Counted from the stretch's first letter, positions 37,764 to 48,158 are shown. The stretch: DNA of 64,000 nt from Pseudacidobacterium ailaaui (GCF_000688455.1 NZ_JIAL01000001.1:3622524-3686523), one strand, 5' to 3'. A program made the numbers and translations. The notes: generated from the sequence alone by a model not told the origin.

Positions 37764-39188
37764 TTGAAAAATCCAGTACAAGATTCCGCCGCACCACCTC
37801 TGATTGCCATCGTTGGCAGACCGAATGTTGGCAAGTCCACGCTCTTCAACAGGATCACAGGGTCCCGGCGGTCCATTGTGGGTGATGAACCAGGGATCAC
37901 GCGCGACCGCATTTATGGAGAGGTAGAATGGGACGGCCGTCTGGCCCGAATTGTTGATACGGGAGGGATCATTCCTGAAGACGAGGCCCTCATTCCAGCA
38001 GAAATCTTCCGCCAGGCCCGCGTCGCACTGGAAGAAGCACAGGCCATCGTCATGGTTGTAGACGGCCGGACCGAACTTGCTTCTCCGGACCTGGATCTCG
38101 CCCGCCTGCTCATCAAAACAGGAAAGCCGCTCTTCCTTGCTGTCAATAAGATTGATACTGAAGCCTTGCAAACTGCAGCAGAAAATTTCCGCCGTCTGGG
38201 TATCCAAAATCTGGTTCCGATATCAGCCGAACATGGCCACAATATCGGCGATCTGCTGGACCAGGTATTTTCTGTTCTTCACTTCCCGGAACAAAAGCAA
38301 GCGATTGCTGCTGTTCAACCAGGGCACAAAGAAACTCTGCATCGCACGCATGGCGAGTTCCAGCAGCAGGAGATACGCGTTGCGATCATCGGGCGGCCCA
38401 ACGTAGGCAAATCTACCCTGCTGAACGCTCTCACTGGCTCTTCGCGCGCCATTGTCTCTCCCATTGCCGGCACAACAAGAGATGCGGTTGATGAGGTGAT
38501 TGAGCACGCAGATCAAAAGCTGCGCATTGTGGACACAGCAGGTATTCGCCGGAAAGGCAAAACACACCTGATGGCAGAAAAGCTGTCTGTCGTCATGGCG
38601 CGTAAGCATCTGCAGGCCGCCGATGTCGCCTTGCTGGTCATTGACGCCACGGAAGGCGTGACTGCGTCGGATGCCACCATTGGGGGCTATGCCCATGAGA
38701 GCGGTCGCTCCGTGATTCTTGTGGTCAACAAATGGGACCTTGTAACGACCAAGCGTAGCGACGGAAGGCCTCCGGCGAAACGCCAGATCTTTGAACAGCA
38801 GCTGCGCAACGTACTCAAATATCTTGATTACGCGCCAGTGGTCTTTGTCTCAGCCGCTCAGGGAACAAACGTTTCGCGCGTGCTGGATGCAATTCTCCGC
38901 GTCGCAAAGGAACGGCGCAAACGCATCTCAACCAGTCAGATGAACAAGTTCCTGGAGCATGTAGATTTTGAACGCGCCGGAGTACCAGTTTCAAAAAAAA
39001 TGCGCATCTATTACATGACGCAGGCGGCGGTGGCCCCCCCGACCTTCGTGCTCTTCACAAACCGGGATGCGAAACTGCACTTCTCCTTTGAACGCTTTTT
39101 AGAAAACCAGGTCCGCAGGGCCTTCGGCTTTGAAGGGTCCCCGATATGGTTCAAGGTCAAGGCAAGGGAGAAAAGCGGACAAGACTAA
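37764..39188 (+). CDS. der: ribosome-associated GTPase Der (EngA)
   Basis: This 474-aa protein has two tandem GTPase domains with G1 motifs GRPNVGKS (about 18-25 and 210-217), G3 DTGG and DTAG, and G4 NKID and NKWD, followed by a C-terminal KH-like domain (KKMRIYYMTQAAVAPPTFVLF). Der is needed for assembly of the 50S ribosomal subunit. The start appears to be a TTG, because no ATG or GTG lies between the upstream region and the first G1 motif. It is divergent from the ABC operon. Confidence 0.95.
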   Translation: MKNPVQDSAAPPLIAIVGRPNVGKSTLFNRITGSRRSIVGDEPGITRDRIYGEVEWDGRLARIVDTGGIIPEDEALIPAEIFRQARVALEEAQAIVMVVDGRTELASPDLDLARLLIKTGKPLFLAVNKIDTEALQTAAENFRRLGIQNLVPISAEHGHNIGDLLDQVFSVLHFPEQKQAIAAVQPGHKETLHRTHGEFQQQEIRVAIIGRPNVGKSTLLNALTGSSRAIVSPIAGTTRDAVDEVIEHADQKLRIVDTAGIRRKGKTHLMAEKLSVVMARKHLQAADVALLVIDATEGVTASDATIGGYAHESGRSVILVVNKWDLVTTKRSDGRPPAKRQIFEQQLRNVLKYLDYAPVVFVSAAQGTNVSRVLDAILRVAKERRKRISTSQMNKFLEHVDFERAGVPVSKKMRIYYMTQAAVAPPTFVLFTNRDAKLHFSFERFLENQVRRAFGFEGSPIWFKVKAREKSGQD

Positions 39189-39231
39189 AACATGGTTCCT
39201 GTGCCTTGGTCTTGCAACAAAGCTCTAAGGG

Positions 39232-40026
39232 TCATTTGGAAGCAAACAACCGGCTGAAAAAACCCTTTTTGGGCTTTGCGTCCAGCTCATCATGGAGCCC
39301 CACTGGCTCGGGCTGAACTGGCAAAGCCGATCCATCAAAGGCCGCTTTCGGGTTTGTTACACACAGCCGTTCGGCGGTCTCTTTCCCATACCGTTGCTCA
39401 ATCACTCTATATGCCTCACTCATGACCGGAGGACGCGAACTAAGATTATGCGCATCACTGGCGATGAAGTGGACCCAGTTCCTGTCAAGAAAATTAAAAG
39501 CCATGGATTGCGCAGTACGTCCAAAACGCCCCGTCAGGGAGGAGGCCGTAATCTGTACCAGACAGCCCTCTCGCAGCCAGGGGACCATCCGTTCCGGGTG
39601 GCGCTGGATAGTAAAGTTCCGCTCAGGATGTGTGATGATGGGGCAAAGACCCTGCACACCCATCTCATAAAACACCTCATGGATGGTTGCTGGAATCATC
39701 AGGTCTGCAAACTCAACAAGAAGATATTTTTTTTGGTTGATGGTGTACTTGGCAGGATTCTTCAGTGCGTCCTCGATATTGTCATACGACAGATGAAAAT
39801 CGCAGCCCAGGCCGAGCGTCATCCTGCCATTCAGATGTTCGCGTAAGACTGCAAGGCGTTCCTGGTTTACATCAGGATTAAAGCGATATCTGTCATTTGC
39901 ATGCGGAGTGCAGACAATGTGTGTAATGCCGTCCTTGGCGGCCATTTCAGCCATTGCCAACGAGGTCTCCATGTCTGCGGCCCCATCGTCCAGGCCAAAC
40001 AACAAGTGATGATGAATATCAATCAT
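39232..40026 (-). CDS. CpsB/YwqE-type PHP tyrosine phosphatase
   Basis: This 264-aa protein has the PHP metal motifs: DIHHHLLFGLDDGA, CTPHAND, GCDFHLSYDN, ITHPERN and ASDAHNLSSRPP. Members of this group dephosphorylate bacterial tyrosine kinases that control capsule and exopolysaccharide export. The C-terminal KPKKGFFSRLFASK tail is positively charged and may touch the membrane. No exopolysaccharide genes are adjacent. It lies 15 bp after purQ on the same strand, so it is probably co-transcribed. Confidence 0.88.
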   Translation of the reverse strand: MIDIHHHLLFGLDDGAADMETSLAMAEMAAKDGITHIVCTPHANDRYRFNPDVNQERLAVLREHLNGRMTLGLGCDFHLSYDNIEDALKNPAKYTINQKKYLLVEFADLMIPATIHEVFYEMGVQGLCPIITHPERNFTIQRHPERMVPWLREGCLVQITASSLTGRFGRTAQSMAFNFLDRNWVHFIASDAHNLSSRPPVMSEAYRVIEQRYGKETAERLCVTNPKAAFDGSALPVQPEPVGLHDELDAKPKKGFFSRLFASK

Positions 40027-40041
40027 GGATGCAAGGACCCG

Positions 40042-40773
40042 CTATCTAAGTGCCAGTTCCTGGGAGATGGAACCTTTTTCCCGTACTGCGAGATAGTCGA
40101 TAAGGGACGCAAAGATCTTGTACCCGTCTGAGGAGCCGAGCAATGCTTCAGCAGAGCGATCAGGGTGCGGCATCATGCCCAGCACATTGCGGCCCTCGCT
40201 TAACACCCCGGCAATGTTCCCCAACGACCCATTGGGATTGGCTTCCGGCGTAATTTCTCCTTCTGCGGTGCTGTAGCGGAAAGCAATGCGATCTTCCCTT
40301 TCCAGCCTCGCCAGCGTTTCGGCATCGCAAAAGTAGTTCCCTTCCATATGCCCGATTGGAATCTTCAAAACGTCGCCTTTTTGCAGCGCTCCCGTGAAGG
40401 GTGAGCGGGCCGTCTCCGTGCGCAGGTAAACCTGTTTGCAGATATAACGCAACCCGGCGTTGCGCATCAGAGCACCCGGCAGTAGACCGGCTTCGCAAAG
40501 AATTTGAAATCCGTTGCAAATGCCTAATACCAGTCCGCCCTCAGAGGCAAACCTTTTGACGGATTGCATGACAGGAGAAAAACGCGCGATGGCTCCGGTC
40601 CGCAGATAGTCTCCATAAGCAAAGCCTCCCGGCACCAGAATGGCATCACAATTTTCCAGGCTGGAGGAATCATGCCAAAGAAAAGTCACCGGTTTTTGCG
40701 CGATTTCAGAAATCACATGATAGGTGTCCTGATCGCAATTGGAGCCAGGGAATACGAGCACGCCGAATTTCAT
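40042..40773 (-). CDS. purQ: phosphoribosylformylglycinamidine synthase, glutaminase subunit
   Basis: This 243-aa class I glutamine amidotransferase has [10 protein letters not shown] near the start, the nucleophile in [10 protein letters not shown], and the His of [10 protein letters not shown] with a downstream Glu. PurQ supplies ammonia to PurL for the fourth step of purine synthesis, together with PurS. Neither PurL nor PurS is in the window. It is transcribed toward the CpsB-type phosphatase gene. Confidence 0.95.
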   Translation of the reverse strand: MKFGVLVFPGSNCDQDTYHVISEIAQKPVTFLWHDSSSLENCDAILVPGGFAYGDYLRTGAIARFSPVMQSVKRFASEGGLVLGICNGFQILCEAGLLPGALMRNAGLRYICKQVYLRTETARSPFTGALQKGDVLKIPIGHMEGNYFCDAETLARLEREDRIAFRYSTAEGEITPEANPNGSLGNIAGVLSEGRNVLGMMPHPDRSAEALLGSSDGYKIFASLIDYLAVREKGSISQELALR

Positions 40774-40903
40774 ACTAATAACAGGCTAACAGCTTTGGGC
40801 AGTCCGATGGTACAGCTTGCAGACGCCCTGCCAAAAGCAGATCAATAATGCGGCCATCTTTTAGCCACTTTTGGACTTCTAACCTTTGGATGAAATTGCT
40901 GCC

Positions 40904-41407
40904 ATGTCTCCATTTGACCTAAAAAGCTCAAGCACGACCGCGGGCACGGCCTTAGTGAACTGGTGGCGCGCCGTGTCCCTGGAAGCATTGTGCGTGGCCC
41001 TTCTCTGGTTGGTCGGCCTCTGGCTGCTACACGTTCCGCTTTTTCCCGTATGGGCGCTCATCGGCGGACTGATGGCCTTTGTCCCTAATTTTGGTGGCGT
41101 CATCGCCCTGCTGGGCCCTGTATTAAGCATCCTGTTCAGTGTCAGTGGCCGGGACATGGAGCGGCTGGGCTTTCTTCTCGGGCTTTATGCCATCATTATC
41201 TTTGTAGATCAAATCTTGATCCAGCCAGCGCTGATGAAGCGCACAGCCCGTGTTCCCGTCTGGGCATCCATCCTTGCACCCATTGTGCTGGGAATCGTGA
41301 TCCCTTTCTGGGGAGTATTGCTGGCGCCTCCGCTGCTGGCCGTCATTTATGCCTTCCGCAGACCCCCGAATGCGGCACAGGAGCGTGGAACCGCCATGCA
41401 AAGATGA
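40904..41407 (+). CDS. half-length AI-2E / PerM-family transporter-like protein
   Basis: This protein of about 167 aa matches only the C-terminal half of AI-2E family transporters: GGLMAFVPNFGGVIALLGPVL, a long segment with DQILIQPALMKRTARVPVWASILA, and GIVIPFWGVLLAPPLLAVIYAF. Family members usually have about 350 residues and eight segments; this one has about four. I see no N-terminal half or frameshifted upstream fragment. It could be a decayed copy or a compact variant. The ATG at 40904 is preferred over an upstream TTG. Confidence 0.7.
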   Translation: MSPFDLKSSSTTAGTALVNWWRAVSLEALCVALLWLVGLWLLHVPLFPVWALIGGLMAFVPNFGGVIALLGPVLSILFSVSGRDMERLGFLLGLYAIIIFVDQILIQPALMKRTARVPVWASILAPIVLGIVIPFWGVLLAPPLLAVIYAFRRPPNAAQERGTAMQR

Positions 41408-41429
41408 AAAACAAATTCTGAAGAAGTTC

Positions 41430-41453
41430 CGCAACTCGCATTTTCGAGTTGCG
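41430..41453. other. perfect hairpin between two genes
   Basis: CGCAACTCG and CGAGTTGCG pair over 9 bp around CATTTT, 22 bp after one stop and 11 bp before the next start. There is no U run. It may end the AI-2E-like transcript or shield the start of the CPCC protein. Confidence 0.4.
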
Positions 41454-41464
41454 TCTGAAGTGTT

Positions 41465-41716
41465 ATGAAACAACTTACGCGTGTGCGCTGCCTCTGCTGC
41501 GGTTATAAGACTCTGGCCAGACCAGATTCGAATGGACTTTGCCCTGTCTGCTGGTGGCAGGACGACGGACAGGATGACAACGATGCTGACACCGTGCGCG
41601 GCACAGTCAATGGTGAGCTGAGCCTTACTGAAGCGAGAAAGAACTTTCAGCTCTATGGCGCGGCCCATCCGCAATTTGTTCCACACGTGAGGACACCCGA
41701 GCCAGGCGAAATCTGA
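41465..41716 (+). CDS. small CPCC-family cysteine-rich protein
   Basis: This 83-aa protein has paired cysteines (CLCCGYKTL and LCPVCWWQDDGQ) and the family tail LSLTEARKNFQLYGAAHPQF. The four cysteines probably bind zinc. The CPCC family is widespread, and its function is unknown; it is often found near toxin-immunity clusters, which are not seen here. Confidence 0.85.
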   Translation: MKQLTRVRCLCCGYKTLARPDSNGLCPVCWWQDDGQDDNDADTVRGTVNGELSLTEARKNFQLYGAAHPQFVPHVRTPEPGEI

Positions 41717-41787
41717 TCCGGTCGCGCCGACCTGCGCTGCATCAGAAGATTCACGTCTCAGCCAGGAGCTCGATACAATCAGTTTGC

Positions 41788-42552
41788 ATGTCCCTGCAGC
41801 AAATAATTTCTGATCGTCTGCAACATCTTTATGACCAGATCGGGGCGGCCTGCCGCCGCGCCGGCCGCGATCCTGACACGGTACAGTTGATGGCGGTCTC
41901 CAAAACACATCCTGCCGAGGCCATGGCTGCGGCCTATGCGGCGGGCATTCGGATTTTTGGAGAAAACAGGGTGCAGGAGTTTCAACAGAAATCCTCTGAT
42001 TTAAAAGCTTTCGGCATCAACATCGCCGGAACCAGGAAGGACGGAGGCGACCAGGCAGAAGTCCATTTGATTGGCCATCTACAGTCCAACAAAGCGGCAA
42101 GGGCCGTGGAAGTTTTCTCTGCTGTGGACACGGTAGACTCGCTTCGGATTGCCCAGCGGCTGAATGAGGCCGCTGCCAGACTCCACAGACAGGTCCCGAT
42201 ACTGCTTGAAATCAAGCTCAGTGAAGAACCTACCAAGACCGGCCTGCTTCCCCATTCGCGCGAACTGGCAGATCTGCTGGAACGACTGCCAGCAATGGAC
42301 CATCTGACGCTGCATGGCCTGATGACGGTCGCCCCGCTGGATGGAAACCCCGACACGGCACGTCGCTGCTTTCGAAACCTGCGGCAGTTGCGCGATGCGT
42401 GGGCCGCGCAGTATCCACAACTTGACTTCAGCCAGCTTTCCATGGGTATGTCGGGAGACTTTGAGATTGCGATTGAAGAAGGATCCACGATGGTCCGTAT
42501 CGGCTCCGCCATCTTTGGGCAGAGACAAGGACCAGTCAAGCTATCCGCTTAG
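41788..42552 (+). CDS. yggS: YggS-family pyridoxal-phosphate homeostasis protein
   Basis: This 254-aa protein has the alanine-racemase-like barrel of YggS/PLPBP. The PLP lysine lies in [13 protein letters not shown], with [37 protein letters not shown] and the C-terminal [22 protein letters not shown]. It buffers free PLP and has no catalytic partner domain. Its end overlaps the convergent recO gene by 12 bp. Confidence 0.94.
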   Translation: MSLQQIISDRLQHLYDQIGAACRRAGRDPDTVQLMAVSKTHPAEAMAAAYAAGIRIFGENRVQEFQQKSSDLKAFGINIAGTRKDGGDQAEVHLIGHLQSNKAARAVEVFSAVDTVDSLRIAQRLNEAAARLHRQVPILLEIKLSEEPTKTGLLPHSRELADLLERLPAMDHLTLHGLMTVAPLDGNPDTARRCFRNLRQLRDAWAAQYPQLDFSQLSMGMSGDFEIAIEEGSTMVRIGSAIFGQRQGPVKLSA

Positions 42553-43281
42553 CTTCATCAGGACCCGGGCCGAGGTAAGCTTGCGCTCCAGGTGCCGCTC
42601 CAGTGCCTGCACGGCAAATCGACGTAAATCAACCCCGCACGCCGAAGACCAGTTCTCCTGAGTGAATGCGGCCAGAGGACGATGGAAAATGCGGACGGCC
42701 ATGGCCTGTGACGGAGCAGATAACACCGAACTCGCCAGCCTTTTGTGCTGCGCACACACCAGACCATCAGCTTGCGCATGCCAGTATGCCGGCCGCCCGA
42801 CGAAGGGCTCGCCCCCGACTGTGCAGTGCAGAATGTCGGGCATCCACCCCATCAGGCGCAACATCCAGAGTGCAAAATACGTCACCGGCATCCAGACATT
42901 TGTTGTGGTTGTGTGCTCCAGAACAGAATGCACGAGTCGAAAAACAGCATCCTGCGGGTCGTAATCGGGCAGGCACTCTTCAAGCACCTCGGAATAGAAA
43001 GCCAGTGCGGCGGCACGAGTGTAGTCTACTGCTCTGGAAAGAGGAGATGTGATAATCTCGCACGAATCCAGCCGGACCAGTTCCTGCCTGGGCCGAATCG
43101 CGTAATTGGCCACGACGCAGGTCATTGGCTCCAGTGCCCCGCCAAAGCGGCGACGGCTTTTGCTGGCCGCTTTAGCGATGCCCTTTATCTTTCCGTGTCC
43201 GCGGGTAAAAAGAGAGACGATAAGGTCGGCCTCATGCACTGGCCACGTGCGAAGAACGACGGCTTCCTGCTGATGAACCAT
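42541..43281 (-). CDS. recO: DNA repair protein RecO
   Basis: This 246-aa protein has the N-terminal OB fold ([33 protein letters not shown]) and the helical C-terminal domain. RecO works with RecF and RecR to load RecA on gapped DNA. The four-cysteine zinc site of some RecO proteins is not evident: only HCTVGGE and CAQH remain near it. It is the last gene of a murB-lpxD-mobB-like-ybhB-recO run, 18 bp after ybhB. Confidence 0.92.
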   Translation of the reverse strand: MVHQQEAVVLRTWPVHEADLIVSLFTRGHGKIKGIAKAASKSRRRFGGALEPMTCVVANYAIRPRQELVRLDSCEIITSPLSRAVDYTRAAALAFYSEVLEECLPDYDPQDAVFRLVHSVLEHTTTTNVWMPVTYFALWMLRLMGWMPDILHCTVGGEPFVGRPAYWHAQADGLVCAQHKRLASSVLSAPSQAMAVRIFHRPLAAFTQENWSSACGVDLRRFAVQALERHLERKLTSARVLMKLSG

Positions 43282-43299
43282 TGACTCATAGTGAGGATA

Positions 43300-43833
43300 C
43301 TATTGTCTGCGGCCGTAAAGCCCGGTCAGACTCCCTTCTGCCAGAACATGCCCCTTCATCGCCTGTTCTAAATCTTTTCTGGTCGCACCATCGGGCAATT
43401 CAATCTGCCGGTCCAATGCATAAACATGAAAAAGGTAGTGGTGCGCCCGACCAGGCGGAGGACACGGCCCTCCGTACCCGGTCTTGTCAAAATCATTTCT
43501 TCCTTGCCTCGCTCCTTGGGAAACAGTTTCTTGTGACAACAGCCGGACCTGCGCGGGCAGATGAAATACGATCCAGTGGGTAAATGTTCCTCCGGGAGCG
43601 TCCGGGTCTTCCATGATGAGCGCCAGGCCCAGGGTTTTGGAAGGGACATCTGCTATGGAGATCTGCGGAGGAAGATTCTCTCCATCGCAGGTAAATTTCT
43701 GCGGAATCGCACCATGGTCAGGAAAATCCTGGCTGACCACAGTCAATCCAGCACTGGCCGAAGTGTGCATGGCAACCCAAAGCATAATTATTGTCCATGG
43801 GAGCCGTAGACGGGTGTGAATGCCGGCGAACAT
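43300..43833 (-). CDS. YbhB/YbcL-family PEBP-like protein, exported
   Basis: This 177-aa protein has a signal peptide (LPWTIIMLWVAMHTSASA). Family marks are FTCDGENLPPQI, LALIMEDPDAPGGTFTHWIVF, the TGYGGPCPPPGRAHHYLFHVYALD core and HVLAEGSLTGLYGR. Bacterial members are Raf-kinase-inhibitor homologues with an anion-binding pocket and unclear roles. Its 5' end overlaps the mobB-like gene by 46 bp; a start at 43785 would avoid this but would shorten the leader. Confidence 0.9.
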   Translation of the reverse strand: MFAGIHTRLRLPWTIIMLWVAMHTSASAGLTVVSQDFPDHGAIPQKFTCDGENLPPQISIADVPSKTLGLALIMEDPDAPGGTFTHWIVFHLPAQVRLLSQETVSQGARQGRNDFDKTGYGGPCPPPGRAHHYLFHVYALDRQIELPDGATRKDLEQAMKGHVLAEGSLTGLYGRRQ

Positions 43834-44411
43834 GCTTGCCTCTCATTCTCTTTCGAAACGAGCTGCTGCTTCACGAAGCTGAGGACCTCATCATTCAGGT
43901 AAGAGGGAGCCTGCACAACGAAGTTCGGGATGCCTTTACGTGGAAGGCATCCGGGAAATGGCTCGCTTGCGCCGCCTGGAAATAGCACAGCGTCTGCGAG
44001 TTGGAAAAACCGCTGCGCAGAGGACTTTATGTCTGGCGTCTTCGGGTCCATGATGGCCAGAGCAAGGTCCGGCTGGATGAACTCCAGAATACGATTGGAT
44101 TCAACGATGGCATTCCTTGCTTCCTCAAGCAAGCTCCGGACCATCGGCATGCCTTGAGCGAGCGTACCTTCGGGCGCGCAGACCAGCCATGCTCGCACCG
44201 CCCCGGCAGCCAGATAACGGGCAGTATCCGGGCGGCCGCCGCGTTGCTGCTCTTCTACGATCTGGAACCGGGTGGCAGGACCCCCGCAATGCGCATGAGA
44301 GGTAATTTTCAAGGCCGTCCAACCATAACCGGCCAGATGCGAAATCAAGCCGGTAACCAAGGCAGTCTTGCCCACATTTCGAGCATTTCCGCCAACTACG
44401 ATGATGGCCAT
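43788..44411 (-). CDS. MobB-like P-loop nucleotide-binding protein
   Basis: This 207-aa protein starts MAIIVVGGNARNVGKTALVTGLI, a Walker A of the MobB / dethiobiotin-synthetase type. The histidines in SHAHCGG and the acidic patch LALAIMDPKTPDIKSS are further visible features. MobB proteins assist molybdopterin cofactor maturation, but no molybdenum genes are nearby, so this may be another GTPase/ATPase of the same fold. It follows lpxD by four bases and overlaps the ybhB-like gene. Confidence 0.8.
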   Translation of the reverse strand: MAIIVVGGNARNVGKTALVTGLISHLAGYGWTALKITSHAHCGGPATRFQIVEEQQRGGRPDTARYLAAGAVRAWLVCAPEGTLAQGMPMVRSLLEEARNAIVESNRILEFIQPDLALAIMDPKTPDIKSSAQRFFQLADAVLFPGGASEPFPGCLPRKGIPNFVVQAPSYLNDEVLSFVKQQLVSKENERQACSPAFTPVYGSHGQ

Positions 44412-44415
44412 GACC

Positions 44416-45414
44416 TTATTTCTCCCGGGCCAGACGTGCCAGTACCGCAAGCTCTTTCAGATATTCTCTGATGGGGCGTGCCGGTGTTCCCCAGAAGACG
44501 ACCCCCGGACCACGGAGCTTTTTGCGTGAGGGGATGCCAGACTGCGCCCCGAGAATCACCTGTTCGCCAATCTCCACATGGTCCGCAATCCCAACCTGAC
44601 CACCGACAATTGCGCCGTCGCCAAGGGTGCTGCTGCCGGAAACTCCAGTTTGCGCCGCAATGACTACATTCTTGCCGATTCGGACATTGTGTCCCACGTG
44701 GACCAGATTATCGAGTTTGACGCCACGCAAAATACGGGTCTCCTCCAGGGCCCCCCGATCGATCGTGGTATTTGCCCCAATCTCAACATCATCTTCCACC
44801 ACGAGCGTCCCTTGTTGCGGAAACTGGAGATATTCGCCGGTCTCCATGTCCCGCACATAACCAAATCCATCTGCACCCAGAACTGCTCCCGCATGCACAA
44901 CAACGCGGTTTCCCAGTGTTACTCCGGGATAGAAAACTACGCGCGGATAAATCCTGCATTCTTCTCCGATTCGCACGCCCTTTCCAATCACCGCGCCCGC
45001 ACCGATCCTTGTCCCTGCTCCTACCTGCACCCCCTCCTCCAGCACTGCATAGGCACCTACAGAGACATTTCGACCGCACCGCACCCCAGCAGCAAGAATG
45101 GCTGTCGGATGGACCTCTGGTCCCTCTTCCTGCCGTTGCAACAGACGCGCCGCCCGGGCAAAACCGAGCCGGGGTTGCCGTAAAACAAGGAGAGGCTTTT
45201 TCCCACTGGCTTTCTCCGCCAGCTCTGCTGTCACCAACACGGCCGCACATGAGGATTCGAGTGCTTGACGCAGCGCAGCCTCGTCTTCTGCAAACACCAG
45301 GGCATCCGGTGACGCTGATTTTGTGCTGGAAACGCGCAGCACATCTGCATCGCTGCTGCCGCGGACTTCTGCGCCAAGGGAAATGGCAATTTCTTCCAGT
45401 TTCATAGAATTCAT
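44416..45414 (-). CDS. lpxD: UDP-3-O-acylglucosamine N-acyltransferase
   Basis: This 332-aa protein has the LpxD N-terminal uridine-binding domain, then a left-handed beta-helix of hexapeptide repeats. Characteristic strings are FGYVRD, the active-site region [15 protein letters not shown] (catalytic His) and [13 protein letters not shown]. It adds the second 3-hydroxyacyl chain in lipid A synthesis, which shows a Gram-negative envelope. Its ATGA overlaps the stop of murB by four bases. Confidence 0.95.
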   Translation of the reverse strand: MNSMKLEEIAISLGAEVRGSSDADVLRVSSTKSASPDALVFAEDEAALRQALESSCAAVLVTAELAEKASGKKPLLVLRQPRLGFARAARLLQRQEEGPEVHPTAILAAGVRCGRNVSVGAYAVLEEGVQVGAGTRIGAGAVIGKGVRIGEECRIYPRVVFYPGVTLGNRVVVHAGAVLGADGFGYVRDMETGEYLQFPQQGTLVVEDDVEIGANTTIDRGALEETRILRGVKLDNLVHVGHNVRIGKNVVIAAQTGVSGSSTLGDGAIVGGQVGIADHVEIGEQVILGAQSGIPSRKKLRGPGVVFWGTPARPIREYLKELAVLARLAREK

Positions 45415-46436
45415 CCCACCCAGACTGGCTCAGGCTCCAGCCGGATTCCAAACTTCTGCTCTACGGCCGCAACGATGCGGTCCCGTAACGCAATGATTTC
45501 TCCTGCAGAAGCTCCATTGCGATTGATGAGGGCCAGCGAGTGCCGGCTTGAGATGCCGGCGCGTCCGTGCACATGACCTTTATGGAAGCCAGTTTGTTCC
45601 AGCAACCATGCTGCCGGTATTTTGATTTGCCCTCCCTCCGTGGGATAACCCGGTACATTTGCGCCACCCGTTTGGACCACGATCTGCTCAAAATGGTCCG
45701 GCGTGATTATGGGGTTTTTGAAAAAGCTGCCGGCGCTTTTCGCGTCTGGCTCTCCGGCAACCAGCAACATTCCTTTCCTGTGCCGGATCTCGCGCACGGC
45801 CGCGCTGACCTGTCCCAGGGAAGGCATGGTCGTCCAATCCTCAAAGTATTGCTTTAAGTCTTTATAGGAAACTGTTGGATATCCGTCAGGTATTAAGTCA
45901 TATTCCACGCGGGTGACGATATAGCGGCCTCGGGCCTGGGTGTTGAAGATGCTGCGGCGATAACCAAAATGGCAGTCATCCCGGCCTAGGGCCACAAACC
46001 GGTTTTGTTCACAATCAAAGGCCCGAACGCAACGGATGGTACTGGAAACTTCTTGTCCGTAAGCGCCTACATTCTGCACTGGCGTTCCTCCTACACTTCC
46101 CGGAATTCCGGCAAGGCATTCCACGCCTGCATAGTTCTGTGAGACCGCAGTGGTTACAAAGGCGTCCCATTCTTCTCCGGCAGCAACGGAAAAATTCCTG
46201 CCGTTTTGTTCGATTCCTTTAAGCAAAATATGCAGGATAAGACCGGGAAATCCCTCGTCGCTTACCAGCAGATTGCTCCCTCCGCCCAACACAAAAAGCG
46301 GGGTGGCATGTTCCCGGGCAAACCGGACTGCCTCTACAACCTCGTCTTCGTGATGGGCTTCCACAAACCAACGCGCCGGACCGCCAATCCCAAAGGTCGT
46401 GTATGGGGCCAGAGGAACGTTTTCAAGGACACGCAT
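45411..46436 (-). CDS. murB: UDP-N-acetylenolpyruvoylglucosamine reductase
   Basis: This 341-aa protein has the FAD-binding pattern [56 protein letters not shown], and a second domain with the catalytic serine region SAGSFFKNP and the C-terminal [11 protein letters not shown]. The length and the YRRSIFN insert are of the E. coli-like (type I) form. It makes UDP-MurNAc for peptidoglycan. The ATG at 46436 is chosen; a TTG nine bases upstream is possible. It overlaps lpxD downstream. Confidence 0.95.
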   Translation of the reverse strand: MRVLENVPLAPYTTFGIGGPARWFVEAHHEDEVVEAVRFAREHATPLFVLGGGSNLLVSDEGFPGLILHILLKGIEQNGRNFSVAAGEEWDAFVTTAVSQNYAGVECLAGIPGSVGGTPVQNVGAYGQEVSSTIRCVRAFDCEQNRFVALGRDDCHFGYRRSIFNTQARGRYIVTRVEYDLIPDGYPTVSYKDLKQYFEDWTTMPSLGQVSAAVREIRHRKGMLLVAGEPDAKSAGSFFKNPIITPDHFEQIVVQTGGANVPGYPTEGGQIKIPAAWLLEQTGFHKGHVHGRAGISSRHSLALINRNGASAGEIIALRDRIVAAVEQKFGIRLEPEPVWVG

Positions 46437-46498
46437 CAGCTTCAAGATACCAGTAGAATAAAAAGAGTGCCGGACAAACCCGGTATGGAGGAAAAAAC

Positions 46499-46924
46499 GT
46501 GTATCCGGAAATCATGGTCATTCCCATGCGCGAGGAGCTGACCCGCGCTGGCATCAAGGAAACCCGCACTCCAGAGGAAGTGGACGCCGCGCTGGCAAGG
46601 CCGGGCACCACCATGGTGGTCGTCAATTCAATCTGTGGTTGTGCCGCAGGCAAAATGCGCCCAGGAGTGAGACTGGCTCTGCAGAATTCCGTTGTTCCTG
46701 ACCAGTCCATCACTGTATTTGCCGGACAGGACCGTGAGGCAACAGAACGCGCACGCTCTTATTTTGAAGGAAATCCTCCCACGTCGCCTGCGATCGCCAT
46801 TCTGCGTGATGGCAAATTAGTTTATCTGATGCAGCGCTTCATGATTGAAAATAATACGGCGCAAGGCATCGCCGAGGAGCTTGCCCGCGCCTTCAACGAG
46901 TTCTGCGCCAAGGCGACAGCATAA
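46499..46924 (+). CDS. bacilliredoxin, BrxA/BrxB (YphP) family
   Basis: This 141-aa protein starts at a GTG with GGAGG in front. It carries the CGC redox motif in VVVNSICGCAAGKMRPG, the family mark in place of CxxC, plus VFAGQDREATERARSYF and LMQRFMIENNTAQGIAEEL. Bacilliredoxins remove bacillithiol from proteins under oxidative stress. It is convergent with thrC by 19 bp. Confidence 0.92.
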   Translation: MYPEIMVIPMREELTRAGIKETRTPEEVDAALARPGTTMVVVNSICGCAAGKMRPGVRLALQNSVVPDQSITVFAGQDREATERARSYFEGNPPTSPAIAILRDGKLVYLMQRFMIENNTAQGIAEELARAFNEFCAKATA

Positions 46925-46943
46925 GGCGCCAGCAGGGCCGCTG

Positions 46944-48158
46944 TTATTGCGGCGTAATGATCCCTCCTACGGGCGTCCGCTGGGGCAGAGTCTTCACCTC
47001 ATTCCGGCGGATGCCCATTGCATCAGCGATCAGGTCCACATATTTCAAACCAGACCCCGTATTAAAAATCACAACGCGGTCGTCAGGACGCAAAAAACCA
47101 GTTTCTATCAGGAAATCATAGGCAGCTGTTGCGGCCGCTCCTTCGGGTGAAAGCAGCAGACCCTCATGCCGGGACCAGTCCAGCAAAGAGGCAAGGATCT
47201 TTTCATCGGGAAGGTCTACAACTGTACCCCCCGAGGACCGGACAATGTCCAGGATCATGAAGTCACCGTAGGGTTTCGGCACGCGAAGACCGGAAGCAAA
47301 AGTTGAAGCGTTTTCAAACATTTGTGATGTTTTTGCGCCCTGTTGGAATGCACGGGAGACCGGGGCACATCCGCTGGCCTGGACAGCAATCATTTCCGGG
47401 CGCTTGCCGCGCACCCAGCCAAGCTGCTCCATCTCTTCAAAGGCCTTCCACATGCCGATAAGCCCGACCCCGCCGCCCGTGGGATAAAAAACAGCGTCCG
47501 GATAGGTCCAGCCAAGCTGTTCTACCAGCTCGTATCCCATGGTTTTTTTGCCTTCAACGCGGAATGGCTCCTTGAGTGTAGAAACATCGAACCAACCCTC
47601 CTTTTCCTTGCGTTCCTGGACGATTCGAGCACAGTCAGAGATAAGGCCGTCCACCAGAGTCACATTGGCTCCGTAGGCGACGCCCTCCAGATAGTTGGCC
47701 AAAGGTACATCTTTGGGCATGAAAATGTGTGCCTCGATACCAGCCGCTGCAGCGTAAGCTGCCAGAGCTCCGGCGGCGTTTCCGGCCGAAGGGGCAGCCA
47801 GCTTCTTTAATCCGTAATGACGGGCCATCGAAACAGCCATCGCCATACCGCGGGCCTTGAAAGTCCCGGTTGGATTGGTCGCTTCTTCCTTAAGATACAG
47901 ATGTGCAAATCGGCGGCTCCGCAGGATCGGGGTCCAGCCTTCACCCAGAGTTACCGGATCGACGTCTGGAAGGACACTGGCATAACGCCACATGCTTTGG
48001 TTTCCGCCCTCGACTGGACGAACGGCCGTCTTTTGCAAGGCTGATATGTCATAGCGAACATAAAGCGGTCCGGCGCAGGAAGGGCAGACTGTCTTGTAGC
48101 TGTCTGCGGACACCTGATTTCGGCAACGGGAGCATTCGAAGCATGTAATAGATGCCAT
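46944..48158 (-). CDS. thrC: threonine synthase
   Basis: This 404-aa PLP enzyme begins with a zinc-ribbon-like N terminus (CFECSRC and CPSC, residues about 6-30). The PLP lysine lies in NPTGTFKARGMAM, the phosphate-binding loop is TGGGVGLIGMW, and a C-terminal GSGLKYVDL closes the domain. It converts O-phosphohomoserine to threonine. The ATG at 48158 gives the best N terminus. It is divergent from the Cof-type HAD gene by 40 bp. Confidence 0.93.
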   Translation of the reverse strand: MASITCFECSRCRNQVSADSYKTVCPSCAGPLYVRYDISALQKTAVRPVEGGNQSMWRYASVLPDVDPVTLGEGWTPILRSRRFAHLYLKEEATNPTGTFKARGMAMAVSMARHYGLKKLAAPSAGNAAGALAAYAAAAGIEAHIFMPKDVPLANYLEGVAYGANVTLVDGLISDCARIVQERKEKEGWFDVSTLKEPFRVEGKKTMGYELVEQLGWTYPDAVFYPTGGGVGLIGMWKAFEEMEQLGWVRGKRPEMIAVQASGCAPVSRAFQQGAKTSQMFENASTFASGLRVPKPYGDFMILDIVRSSGGTVVDLPDEKILASLLDWSRHEGLLLSPEGAAATAAYDFLIETGFLRPDDRVVIFNTGSGLKYVDLIADAMGIRRNEVKTLPQRTPVGGIITPQ

